A DNA stretch of 64,000 bases from Rutpela maculata (Eukaryota > Arthropoda > Insecta > Coleoptera > Cerambycidae), in NCBI GenBank assembly GCA_936432065.2, contig OW386291.2, positions 16,097,821 through 16,161,820 on the forward strand, written 5' to 3'. Position 1 is the first letter of the stretch. Each line of letters begins with the position of its first letter. Shown here piece after piece: positions 31,611 through 43,283 of the stretch. The notes below the pieces were generated by a model that was not told the DNA's origin, ran no database searches, and saw only the letters and a list, made by a program, of their open reading frames with translations. The position numbers and the translations under genes are program-made.

Positions 31611-32968
31611 CTAATAATTATATTTGGTATTCGCTAAGGAATATCTTAATTAATTAAAACATTTATTTTATTCAATCATTAATATCGTGTTTTTGATGCT
31701 TAGTTTTATTCTACTATAACCTATTAATATTAGTCATCTGTAAGACGGCAAGTTAACTGCAAACGGGTCTTTTTACTATTAACCTAAATATGATCAAGTA
31801 ACCAAAAAGAATATTACAGGACATATCATCACCACACACAAAACATAGCACAACACAGGTCAACAGACACAATACAACAATATGAACAATTATTAAATAA
31901 TAATAAAATAAATAAATAACAATTAAATAACGATCCTAAATCTGAACCTAGAATAATTATAGACAAATTAGATTTGAAAGCAGTTTCCCAAGAATGATTG
32001 GAAGCAAATTCGCAACTGAATCAATCCCCTGCAATTTTACTAATACTACATAATGTTTCTCATATAGGGCTTGCGACATACAGTATCAACTTGGACAGCT
32101 TTGTGCAAACTGTTTGCTACGTGGCCAGAACCGAGACAGCACAAGATTATCATACGGATGTCTTATCGATATAAAAGCTAAGATATAGCAATATCCTGAG
32201 GATATCCTTCGGATCTAGTATCCTCAGGATATCACACGGATGTACTTTTGTATATCCTTAGGATATTTCTGGGACCCTTACAGGATTTGTTTTATGCTAT
32301 TCTTAAAATATCACTGTAGGCTTTTAGAGCCGTAGTGTTTACCTAAATAGCCACACTGCAAGTTGCTTTGAAACAATGTTAGCAACATCTCCATTGCATA
32401 GCAAACTGTTAGCATTTCACCCCGAAATAGTATTTTTTTCTTGAAAGCATTATGTTGCATTGTTTGCTTGAAACTACCAGAACATTTAAATTTAAAAGTA
32501 ACAAAAATATTAGTTTGGCGTGAAATGGTATGCTACACATTGACCGGGGAACAATCTACTGGCACTGAAAGTAAATTTCCGATCAGTCTTGCTATTTAGA
32601 TTATTGAACAGTGATTTCTTAGGTATCGTCTGCTTGTACTATTTGTATTGGACTTCTGAAAAGTCTCCTCTGCCACCCCAATTCTGCGATAATAAATGTG
32701 ATGGTTTTGTAGATACGAGCATAATGTTTACATCTTAAAAACCAGTTTATTGAGAAATTCCGAAAAAATAGACACAGTGATCTAATGTGTTGGTATTCAG
32801 GAACGCAGAATGATACAAAACAGCAATACTTAAGAAATCAACATTTTGTGTACTAAAATATGTCAATTGCCTCCACATCTAATTGATAAATTATAGATTA
32901 TTTGGATATCTTGTTTTATGGATAGTTAATATACAAACTTTCTGATAATAACGGTACTTTGCTTCCTG
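31611..32968. other. No gene; degenerate GGATATCC-type repeat cluster
   Basis: At 32,155-32,285 variants of ATCCTNAGGATATC recur five or six times (e.g. ATCCTGAGGATATCC, ATCCTCAGGATATCAC, ATCCTTAGGATATTTC). A similar cluster lies at 34,088-34,270. The rest is AT-rich and unremarkable. Confidence 0.5.
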
Positions 32969-33883
32969 TACTAGAGCGGGTGCTAGGTGGCTTTTTCGGC
33001 AGCTCATCGTTTTATGAACTTTGAGATATTTTTATGGTTTAATGGATGATGACGATTCATAAAATCGACTTCTGGCGGGAGCGTCACGAACACTGTTTAA
33101 AAATCAGTGAAATCATGTCATCGTTACAAGGCTCATTTTTTTTGTGTGTACACATGTCATGTTTAGAATGAAAAATATAAGATCGCCAGAAAGTGTGGGC
33201 CGTCAGGAGGCGCAGCCAGAAAGGTAACAATGATACAATACATCTGAGGCACGGTACGGAGTCAAGTTAGCCGAAAGTGTTAAATTCCTATATATTTAAG
33301 AGCCTATGGTACTTTTGTTGACACTAAGAACTTTGCGGGGAGACTATTCTATTGTTGAAGGAGCTTATATTTACGTTTTAAAAAGGAACCAGAACTTGTA
33401 ACGATGAGTTTAGAGTTCTGAAATGAAATATGCGAAAAAAAATCCAATTTTCTTCAAAAATCCTAAACATTTTCTTTCTGGCTAGCCTTACTGACGGGAG
33501 TTTCTTTCTGGAAATTTTTTTCTGTGCTAAAACATTTAAATAAATATGCTCAACCTTAAAAAAGTTTGTAACGATCATGTTATATGACCCCGTTTTTTTT
33601 TACCTCTTTGACCTTTCTGGTTGCGCCCCTGATGGCCCACACTTTCTGGCGATCTTTTTTTATTCATTCTAAACATAAAATGTGTACACACAAAAAAAAT
33701 TGGCTTTGTAACGGTGATACAATTTCACTGATTTTTATATCTTGAACCATGGCCAACTCGACGGGCTGACATATGCCAGAAGTCTATTTTGTCGTTATTT
33801 AAGTTCGATAGAATTAATCAGCGCATAGAAAATGCTTGTAACGATGAGTGTCCGAAAAAGCCAGTTAGCTCCCGCACCATACT
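32969..33883. mobile_element. Foldback element with about 280-bp arms
   Basis: The left arm (32,969-33,245) and right arm (33,570-33,883) are inverted, e.g. GGCTTTTTCGG/CCGAAAAAGCC, CGCCAGAAAGTGTGGGCC/GGCCCACACTTTCTGGCG and a TGTGTACACA motif. The ends are TACTAGAGCGGGTGC and GCTCCCGCACCATA (imperfect). The spacer has no coding content. Confidence 0.7.
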
Positions 33884-34084
33884 CTTATGTTCCATTTTGT
33901 ATCCTCATTTGCAAACGGTTTCATAAAAAAACCAAAAACACAAGAAGCAACTTTATCATGAATAAAGCCAGTAAGTAACCAACAAATTCAGTTTCTTTAA
34001 TGTTACGAGTCACTACATACTCGCGATGACCCACCCCTGCAAAACTCACGAAGCATCTCACACCACTTTTTCCATTTTGGATTA

Positions 34085-34275
34085 ATTAAACAGATGTTGG
34101 ATATCCGTAGGCAAACTGAACAAGAAAACCCATGATATCGGTTTTATTACATCCGTATGATATACATATTTTGTATACCTATAGGATATCGACATCCCGT
34201 CGGCATATCTGTAGGCAATCAGTTGCGGAAATCCGTAGGATATCCATAATTTGGATTTTTACAGGAGATTAATAT
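34085..34275. repeat. Second GGATATCC-type repeat cluster
   Basis: Repeated variants of GGATATCCGTAGG and CCTATAGGATATCG, the same kind of motif as at 32,155-32,285. The two clusters bracket the 32,969-33,883 foldback, which suggests one original cluster split by insertion, or an element with such subterminal repeats (inference). Confidence 0.45.
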
Positions 34276-35100
34276 CCAGTCAGTTTAGGAAGAACACCAC
34301 AAACTTGTTATCCTAGACTTTTTCGTTAGGAACTCAAGTTGAAAAGTAGGTTTTAAGTAGATATGACAGAGCAAGAAAATATATCTGACCTCCGATCAGT
34401 GGAATATCATTTCAACCAGCCTGTAATTATTTCACTCAGACTACCTTCTTTATGGGCTGGACAAATTTTGACACTGTTCCAGCGATTTGGACATTCAGCA
34501 GTTTGTAAAGATCAGATGAATATTATATTCAGAATGTTACATACAAAGATTTTTAGCGTTCCTCATTTCTGATATAATTTATTTATTATTGAATATATTT
34601 TATGGCAATAAGTTTTATGTTATTAAGTTTACTAGAAAAATGTAGTACGCGACTTAAAGCATTTATTATGTGAATTTTCAATCTATGTTCTAATCTGATA
34701 AGAGCGAAACATTTTTTATTTTTCAATATTTATATCCTTAATTAAATAGGAAATTCTGCTATAATCGAATATAAAGTGTTACGAAACTGTGTGTCAAAAT
34801 CAGAACTTTGCATTTAATAAAATGCTTCTTCATGCGAGCCGCTAATGGAGTGATTATATCAAACAATTTCACAACCGTCTCAGCAGCAAATTACCTAATT
34901 TATCTCCTCTACTGTAAAATTAGGTGTTCAGTGTTAAGCGTTCTTTGGAAAATAAATGCATTGCAGAATAGGATATAATTCAGTGAGCGTATAACGATGG
35001 ATACTACTCGTAAGGGTGATGTTTACGGCACGAGCCGAAGGCGAGGGTGTTAAATGTGACTTTCAGGGCTTGACCTCATTCGTTGAGTTCAGTGTCCGAA

Positions 35101-35288
35101 TTTTGGACATAAAAAGTTCTTCTCCATGGTAAATACTATACTAGCTTTATTTTCTGGGAGTTAACTGAGAGAGAGACCTATTATTATCAACTAACTTATT
35201 TTGGACAGAAAAAGTTCTCCTTAGTAAATAGTATACTAGCTTTATTTTCTGGGGGTTAACTGAGAGAGAGACCTATTATCAACTAACT
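35101..35288. repeat. Tandem duplication, about 98-bp unit, two copies
   Basis: Unit 1 (35,101-35,198) and unit 2 (35,199-35,288) both begin TTTTGGACA and share ACTAGCTTTATTTTCTGGG and GTTAACTGAGAGAGAGACC. Unit 2 lacks a few bases. No function is evident. Confidence 0.75.
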
Positions 35289-36642
35289 TGAGGCCTGTTT
35301 GCATAAGTTCATATGACGGGCCATCAAAATTACAAATCCCCCTTCAGCAGAATGGTAATGTTTTCTAGATAGCGTATCGTGAAAACAAATCTAGACTCAC
35401 TGAGGCGACGTAGATTTTTTTTATCAATGAATTGTTAATAAGATATTTCCAGTGAAAGAACTCAGTAATAGTCCAATAATTACAAAAATTTCCATCACAA
35501 AAAATGCTATTTGAGATTTCCCTTCAGTAACTCTTAGTGGGGTGGAAAAAAGTGCACAAAACCACAAAAATCCGTTCTGGGGGTGCCGCACAACCCCCCC
35601 CCCCCCAAAAAAAAACACCCTTTCGGTGAAAAAAGCCTTATTTTACTGATAACTCGTTAACCGTTTTAGATATAAAAAAATGCTTATTATAAAAAAGAAA
35701 GCTTGACTAACCTCCTAAAAAAAAGTCCTGTTGTAATTTTGTTGTATATGCCATGGTTTTCGAGAACATCGATATTGAAAAAAATTCCAAAATTTGTATT
35801 TTTAATGCGCGCGAATTTTTGTTTATTTGAAATTTTTTGGGCGCGGCCTATAGAAAAAATTGAATTTCTCGAAAACCATACAAGCTAGGAAGAAAAATCA
35901 AAATAGGTTTTAAAGGGAATATAAAACAATCTCTTGTGTTACCATTTTTGATGGCTATTGATATTTATTAGTATATAAAGATAACAATATAATATGGTTA
36001 TCTCTTAATTTTTTGCATATCTAATTATTCAGTTAGGCCCATCAAAAATAACTGACTTTAATATAAGTTATAAGTGCATTATCTTTTATTTCAAGGTAGT
36101 ACTTCAATGCAGAGAAAGTTAGGAATAAAAATATTCACATTTACAAATTTACCAGCGTGTTGAAGTTAGCCAAATTTTGGGCAATTTTTTATTGCTTCCT
36201 AAAAATTCAAAAAAAAGACCGAAACATGTTGAAAATTTAGCTCAAAAATTTTTTTGAGTTTATATATCATATAACTATTATTTCTAATCATTTAATAGTT
36301 AAAAAATTGCATAAAAAAATATCTTCCAAAAATTGAATATGCACTCTTTTTTAGATTTTTTTTTATATTAATCTAGCGTCCTTGTATTTTAATATTTTTA
36401 AATGTATCCGGTCTAAAAATAAAGTTAAGACTTCATATAAATTGATCATACCATTTAAAATTATACTACCCATCAAACATTTAGGTATTATTTGACGTCA
36501 AAACTACCTAAATTATGTATAATAAATTTAGTAGCAAAATTAGAATCAACCATGTTTTGGTAAAATTTACGTTGACGCTACTTGGAATCGACATAGTGGA
36601 GAATAAGACGACATCGAAATTAAGTTATGTCGACTAAGACAG

Positions 36643-36667
36643 TGGTGTAGCGACCACATACGCTTTA
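36643..36667 (-). repeat. 3' LTR stub
   Basis: TGGTGTAGCGACCACATACG and five further bases equal the first 25 bases (plus strand) of the full LTR at 39,998. The remaining about 426 bp of this LTR are missing. It keeps the outer end and target duplication. Confidence 0.85.
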
Positions 36668-39331
36668 CATATATATCTCTCTCTCTACGTAATTAATAGC
36701 CTTAGGAAACGTCTCTGCTTCATCTTTTGCCAGTTGTTTAATACTACGTAAAGCTAACCAAGGACTAGGTTTAATTCCAAATGTGACTGTGTTTAATTGA
36801 TATGTCAAAAGTTCATTGGGATTAAATCTCCATAAAACTCTCTGATATTTTTGATGTTCTTCGTTAATATTTATTTGGCGGTACATTTGTTTCACATCCG
36901 CTGTTATCGCTATGGGAAAAAGTCTAAAATTTAACAAAATTTTGAATAAGTTATTTTGAAGTTTTGGACCTGTATACAAAATATCATTTAATGAAATGGA
37001 ATTATCGGTTTTCGCGCTAGCATCGAAAACAATTCTAAGAGGTGTGCTAGAAGACTCTTTAAAAATACAGTGGTGTGGAATATAATATGATAATTGATCA
37101 ATACATCTTTCAACAACTAATGTCATATGTTTTTTACTAATATAATCTTGCATAACTTCACTATATTCATGATATAGTCGAGGAGATTTTTGTAGTCTAC
37201 GTTCTAATGATAGAAATCGTTGACGCGCAGTTAGAAATGAATCTCTCAATTTTACAGGGTTTTCTTTAAATGGTAACGCCACTGAATACCTACCAGTGGA
37301 ATCACGACTATAACTTGAAATAAATATTGTTTCACATATTTCATCTTCCACACTGTTAGACGCTGAAATAGCGTCATCTAACTCCCATAATTTTTTTATA
37401 AATGGTTCTATTGACGTAAAAGTACAAAATGCTAAATTATCTTTGAGATTTTCATCCAAAGTCGGAGCATTACCACAAATTAAATAGCCTAAGCGCGTTT
37501 GTATTGCACTTGGCACGCCTACAATTCTACCAGACTGTAAAATATGTACAAAAATATCTGCACCTAAAATACCATCGATCTGACATGGCCTATAGTATTG
37601 TGGGTCAGCTAAATTCAGATTTTCTAAATGACCCAACAACTTTCTATCTACTGTAGAAGTAGGTAGCTGATCAGTTATTTTTTCTATGAGCAAAACATCG
37701 ATAGGATATTTTATATTGTCATCAAAACGAGACATAATTGTTAGGTTAGTTTTACCTTTAATAGGCCGCGAAGTTACGCCTATGCCACTAACAAGTGAAA
37801 ATGTTTTACATACTGTAAGACCTAAACGTCTACAACTATCTAACGTAAGGAAGTTTGATTGTGAAGCCATATCCACTAGAAAACGTAAGTTTTGTTTTTT
37901 ACCATTGCTGTCTATAACATTTACAACGGCGGTGGACAACAAAACGGTGTACTGTTTATGACTTCTTTTCAAGTCCGTACTATTGGACACTGAACAAAGA
38001 CTATGAGTATGGTTTTCGACTATGGGGTCGCTATTTGTTGCTACTGTTGAGCTATTGTTATGGTTAAAATCGTTTTGATTATTACTACCAGAAGAAGTAC
38101 TAGCACTAGCGCTATTAGAATTTGTTACTGTTCGAGCAGCAGAGCTATCAGTATAAAAATGTAATAATTTATGATGTTTCATATTGCAAATGTTACAAGT
38201 AACCTTCGAGAAGCATTGTGCTATTTTATGTGTTGATCCTAAACAATTAAGACACACACCCATTTGTTTGGCTATTTTGTATCGCTCGTTTGGCGAATGT
38301 TTCAGGAATTTTGAACAATGATTAATTGGATGCGTATCACGTTTGCAACATTTACATAAATTATTATTAACGTCTTGACTAACAACAAACGATCGTACTA
38401 CAGCTGATTTGTTGGTATTTGAACTCGTATTATTACCGGGAAGTCGAGTAGGTTTAACGGATCTATGCAATGTCTTCACTTGATTCGATATAAATTCTAC
38501 AATTTCCTTGTACGAGGGCATATCTTGTTTTTCTCTAACTAATTCAAACATCTTAACAGTTTCTGGACCTAATTTCATTAAAGCCAAGGAAGCAATAATG
38601 AAATCTGCCAGATCAGCGATTTCTAGGTTACATAAGGCTTGGGCCGGTGCATGAAATTTTTCTAAAAAGGTATTGTAAGATTTTAAGTCTTCATTAACTA
38701 AAGGTTTAAAGTTAAGCATATGCTCAAAGTATTGACTAGCTAATGCCCTATTATCATTATATTTTTTAACCAAACTATCCCATAAAACTTCGTAATTATC
38801 TCCTATTGGTGGTAAACCAGCAAAAACATTTTGAGCTTTACCTTTTAAACACGATGCTAAATATTGTACCTTTTCATTGTCGCTTAGATCTTTATTACTA
38901 TGAATTAAAGTTTTAAAAGTTTCATAAAAAATGGGCCATAAGTGGATTCCCTTGTCTGGATCAAAACTCGGTAATTCTAGCTTTGGTAGTTTGACAGATT
39001 TGGAAGTTTGTTCATTTTGTTTTGACGATTGAGTTATATTTTGTCTAAGTTCGCTGTCATTTGCACGAATATGACAGCACATCTCGTTTACAACATCTAG
39101 TACCTGAAAATTAGGTTGATATTCTGAGTCTATTTCTACCTGAATAATATTAATTTCATCTATTAATTGCTCAAATTGTGATTCAGTCTGATCAAGCCTA
39201 GCATACATCTCAAAATTTTTGAGGGACGCTGCATCCTTCTTTGTACTTAAATCTAACAATACCTGCATTCTCAAAAACAATGTCTCCTTTTTTTCAGTAA
39301 GAACCTTTAATTTCTTTTCTTTAGTCGACAT
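36665..39331 (-). pseudogene. BEL/Pao Gag-protease-RT polyprotein, C-terminally truncated
   Basis: 888 codons without a stop. Residues 1-110 are a coiled N-terminus. About 125-290 is the Pao gag-like domain (DUF1759 type): 'LPKLELPSFDPDKGIHLWP', 'YLASCLKGKAQNVFAGLP'. Three CCHC-type knuckles follow: CKCC-KRDT-H-PINH-C, CLNC-LGST-H-KIAQ-C, and CNIC-NMKH-H with the last ligand replaced by Phe. An aspartic-protease-like domain (DUF1758 type) has LVDMASQSNFL where D-S-G is usual, so the catalytic triad looks altered. The RT starts 'YYIPHHCIFKESSSTPLRIV', 'FDAS', then 'ADVKQMYRQI' and 'FGIKPSPWLALRSIKQLA'. It breaks off at 'REIYM' just where the YxDD catalytic box would come. RNase H and integrase are absent. 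Pao polyproteins are usually about twice this length. Confidence 0.88.
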
Positions 39332-39997
39332 TTTGGATAAGACTAATTAAATTTCTGTGCGTAAAGTTTCAATAAAAAAAACTAATAAGTAAAACCGTAA
39401 AAACTATTCAGGTAGTATATTTATCAAGACAAACAAACTGAAATGGTTCTATGATAACACAAATAGGTAACTAACTATTATTTTCGTATGTATATCTAAT
39501 ACAAATATCCCAAATGCCTAATGTGAAATTATAATTTCGTGTAGTTTGATATATAGATTTACAAATTACCAAATTAATAAAGATCGACAAGAAAACAAAC
39601 CAGAGTAATTTAATAAATGTAAACACTACTTGTTCACGGAAAAACTCAGCTGTTAGATATCTACAAATGTAAAAAACCAATTCAGCGCCAATTGGACACA
39701 GAATTTTCGCGTTGTAAATTTTAATCTGTTAGCATTCAATAACCTTTAAAATGATAACTAGGTACTATTCAATGATATGTAATAATTCTTCTAAAGATTA
39801 TACCTACATGTATAATATTTACGTTTGATTGTACTAAGTTAAATAAAATATAAATCGAAATGACTATAAACCGAATTGAGTATTGTCTGTAAAAACAAAG
39901 CAAAAAATTAAATCTACTATTGCACTAATGCCTACTAAAAAAAACTACTAATGCCTACTAAAAAAAACTACTAATCCGGTAAGAAGGAACCAAATTG

Positions 39998-40448
39998 TGG
40001 TGTAGCGACCACATACGCTTTATGAGTGGACTGTCTAGATTTATAATATTAAGTAGTAGATATAATTTATTGTAAGTTTTCACTTACCCCAATTCGGCAG
40101 CTCCGCTCCTTTTGACCCCTGCTTCGAATATCAGAGACGGGGAATAAGAAGGTGGAAATGGAAGTAGGGATTCTGATATTCTATGCACTTGACACCTTAA
40201 CGAATTAGGTAAAATACTATATTGGCCTATGCCAAAGGGTAAAAGCAAAATTTACAAATTACTAGTTCCTCGCGCGTGTCGCGATTCTAACGTACCCTAC
40301 TATCTATACTATACTCTCGACTTTCTTAAAACGAATGAATGAATAGTTAAATTAATTTCTATCGGTGCGGTAGTGTCCCCTATTATCAAAATTAAAAATT
40401 ACTGAAATAATTACAAAAACCAATAAAGCTAAAGGTGCGGCCACACCA
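39998..40448 (-). repeat. Full (5') BEL LTR
   Basis: A 451-bp LTR with short inverted ends TGGTGT…ACACCA on the plus strand, followed by the target duplication GACAG. Downstream of it on the minus strand, after a 5-base spacer, TGGTTCCTTCTTACCGG is a candidate primer-binding site (39,976-39,992); I cannot name the tRNA. It also contains the hairpin-forming GTGGT…ACCAC at its border. Confidence 0.8.
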
Positions 40449-40453
40449 GACAG

Positions 40454-41690
40454 GTAAAATTACACATAAATCGTACTTGTAGTAGCACAATATATTTGGT
40501 TACTAATACCTGTTTAGGTAAATTTTACTTAAACTCGACGTCAATTCGACATCGAGTTGACTAGCTTTAGGTAGAATTTACGGAAGTATGTGAAATTGGA
40601 AAATGACAGCAAGAGGAAAAAAATTAGATTTTTATACTTATTTGGTATTTTTCTCTATAAGTAGTTGAAATATTTTCAGTCACCTACTTTAAAGATATAC
40701 CTAACTCATAATAACAATACAAGATGAATGTCGGTAACTAAAATAAATCCAATTTATAAGTGAAGTATTTGCAGTTCTTGCTTGTTGAAATCAATGCGAC
40801 GAAATCTTTTTTCTGTATAATGGCAGCTGTACTTCGTAAAATAACAATGCGCCTCCAAAATATTTATCTATAAGGAAATTCCTATTGTCAAATAAAAAAA
40901 TTATAGTAATAATTTTAGCCGACAGTATGCTATACTTGTTAAATATGAATTTATAGGTACAATTATGTATTTTTTTTACCTTTTCGTGTTTCCATATACA
41001 CTCATTTTTAAAATTTTAATTTGGAATCACACTCCAACTGTGCTAAGAGAATATGGCGTCTTGAGCTAATTAAACCTTAAAGTTAACTGCCTTTGAAAAT
41101 GCAACTACAAAATTAATTGACTTAAAGGTTGAAATTAGGTAGATAAGCTAGGTAGAATTTATCGACTTTGTCGACCTAATATTACTTCAAAGGTGTATAA
41201 TAAAAGTGACCAAATAGGTTGTTATTTAGGTATACATTACGTAGGATTTACAACAAAATATACCTAGTAAGATATTCGACTATTAGGAATATTTTTAGTC
41301 GCCAAAAGGGTAAATACTACCTAATTATATTACCTATTTCGACCCTATTGGAAATTTATCCTTCAGGTCATTTTTGGTAGATTTCTTTAGTAGTTTTTCA
41401 CTCGCTGCTTTCGTTAAATTTACTTTCAAGGAAAATTGTGTATAAGGTAGATTAATTAGTATTATTTACGTAAAATGAAATCTAAATTAAGACCAATTGG
41501 TAAATTTTTATCGGAAGTATATTTTTTCAGTCAATTTTACGTCATAATTACCTTAACAGGTAAATCCCTCTTTTACCAAGTCGAATTGGAGCTAATTTTA
41601 ACAAAAATGTTTGCTGGGTATGTTTCTCAGGAAAAAGAATGCTATTGTAAAATATATTTTTTTAAAATTTGTAAATAAACTCAGATCAAA
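40454..41690. other. AT-rich region with many TAGGTA/AGGTAGA motifs
   Basis: Short variants such as TTAGGTAAATTTTAC, TAGGTAGAATTTA, TTAGGTATACATTACG and their complements recur irregularly. No gene is visible. The frame at 41,475-41,678 has no motif. Confidence 0.4.
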
Positions 41691-42719
41691 CTCATTACTA
41701 AAGTGTTTCATTTTGTTACTTTTGACATAATCTCAAAATTAGTAAAAATATAGTGACTTTTATAATTTTTTATGATATAAAGTTATTAAATCTTTCATTT
41801 GCTTCTTTTGCCATAATATGTCAACAATTATTTGGCAAAGAACTACTTAAAAAAAATTGAAAAAAACATTTACTTACACAATCTCCAAATTACAAAACAT
41901 ACAGGGACATTTATTATTTTTTATGATTACAAAATAAAGTTATTAAATGAATGTATTTCATATCTGATTCTATTTTTTATAATATGTTAACAATTGGCAA
42001 ATATATATTTAAATAAATCGGGAAAAAATCAATTTTTACTAACACGACCTTAAAAACCCTAGAAATATAGTTACTTTTGTAATTTTCTATGGTGAAAATT
42101 GAAGGTTATAAAAATATCTTTCATTTGCTTACTAATTTTCTTAGATAATTCGCGAAGATATTAACGATTATAAAACGCATTTTCTAAAAATTCAATTTTT
42201 CTTATATTTTCAATATCGATTTTCTCGAAAACTATGGCATATACAAAAAAATTACAGAAGGACTTTTTTAGGAAATTAGCCAAGCTTTCTTTATATAATG
42301 AGTAATTTTTTTATATCTTCAACGGTGTACACGTTATCAGTAAAGTAAGGCTTTTTTCACCGAATGGGCGTTTTTTTTTGGGGGGGGGGGGAGGTTGCGC
42401 GGCACCCCCAGAACGGATTTTTGTGGTTTTGTGATGTAACCCCTCCACTAACAGTTACTGAAGGAAAATCTCAGATAACATTTTTTGCGAGCTTGTGTAT
42501 TTTTTACTTTACCGACTGGACTAGGAGCGCATTTTTTGATGCACAATTATCCTTCCCCTCCAATTCGCGCTTGAAATACAAAAAAAAACTAATAACAAAT
42601 GTAAGGTGACTTTAGGGACGTTTTTTTGTAGAAAACTCAGATCGCAATATTTATGTTCCTGTAAAATACAAACTTTAAAGAATTTTTCTTCTATTTCTCA
42701 TCTTTTCAAGCGCGGATCT

Positions 42720-43283
42720 AGAAATTTCAATAACTTTTTTCTCGTCTGTGGCGCATGGGACCCATACGAAATATGGGAAATAACATCTCGAGAAGTACTT
42801 CTTTAACGACCCCTAAAAAATTTTGAAAAAGCAGTTTGCGAAAAATTTTTTCAAAATTCGATTACCAGTCCCCCCCCTCCCAGGTCTAGGGACTCCTGTT
42901 TAAAATTATTTTTTTTGTCATATGCATTTTACTTTTCATAAAAATACAGCAACACGTTTTGAAGTTTATGAAAATATTTTCATTACTAACTGAGATACAA
43001 CGAATTGAAATTTTGTGATTTGTTAAATTGTAAATCACAAAATTTCAATTCGTTGTATCTCAGTTAGTAATGAAAATATTTTCATAAACTTCAAAAGGTA
43101 TTGCTGCATTTTTATGAAAAGTAAAATGCGTATGACAAAAAAAATAATTTTAAACAGGAATCCCTAAACCTGGGGGGGGGGTTAATCGAATTTTGAAAAA
43201 ATTTTTCGCAAACTGCTTTTTCAAAATTTTTAGGGGTCGTTAGAGAAGTGCTTCTCGAGATGTTATTTCCCATATTTCGTGTG
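42720..43283. mobile_element. hAT-type palindromic MITE, copy B (right end truncated)
   Basis: Same family as 28,965-29,580: TTTCTCGTCTGTGGCGCATG, GGGACCCATACGAAAT, a TTACTTTTCATAAAAATACA arm and a centre near 43,025 with AATTCGTTGTATCTCAGTTA on the far side. The left end is altered (GCGCGGATCTAGAAATTTC). The right end stops at CATATTTCG, about 45 bp short. It follows shortly after the right arm of the 35,500-42,487 pair. Frames at 42,606-42,806, 43,112-43,426 and 43,329-43,520 overlap it and are not genes. Confidence 0.8.

Larger units (their letters stand above)
36643..40448 (-). mobile_element. Truncated BEL/Pao LTR retrotransposon
   Basis: The element reads right to left: 5' LTR (39,998-40,448), leader, a gag-protease-RT frame (39,331-36,665), then an abrupt join to only 25 bases of the 3' LTR (36,643-36,667). 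The target duplication GACAG is present on both sides (36,638-36,642 and 40,449-40,453), a length usual for BEL/Pao. Because both outer borders are original, the loss of the rest of pol and nearly all of the 3' LTR is an internal deletion, after or during insertion. A short AT/CT microsatellite lies at the join. Confidence 0.88.
35500..42487. mobile_element. Pair of long inverted arms enclosing a BEL/Pao insertion
   Basis: The arms at 35,500-35,795 and 42,190-42,487 are inverted copies: AAAATCCGTTCTGGGGGTGC and its complement, a poly-C/poly-G run, TTCGGTGAAAAAAGCCTTA, and ATATGCCATGGTTTTCGAGA against its diverged partner. Removing the BEL element leaves about 3.2 kb between the outer ends, so a non-autonomous long-TIR element is plausible. 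The space between the arms is rich in TAGGTA-type motifs (36,480-36,600 and 40,500-41,590). Whether the two arms belong to one element is an inference from their pairing. Confidence 0.55.

Noticed and set aside
37686..37961. 91-codon plus-strand frame
   Set aside because: Antisense shadow of the BEL polyprotein.
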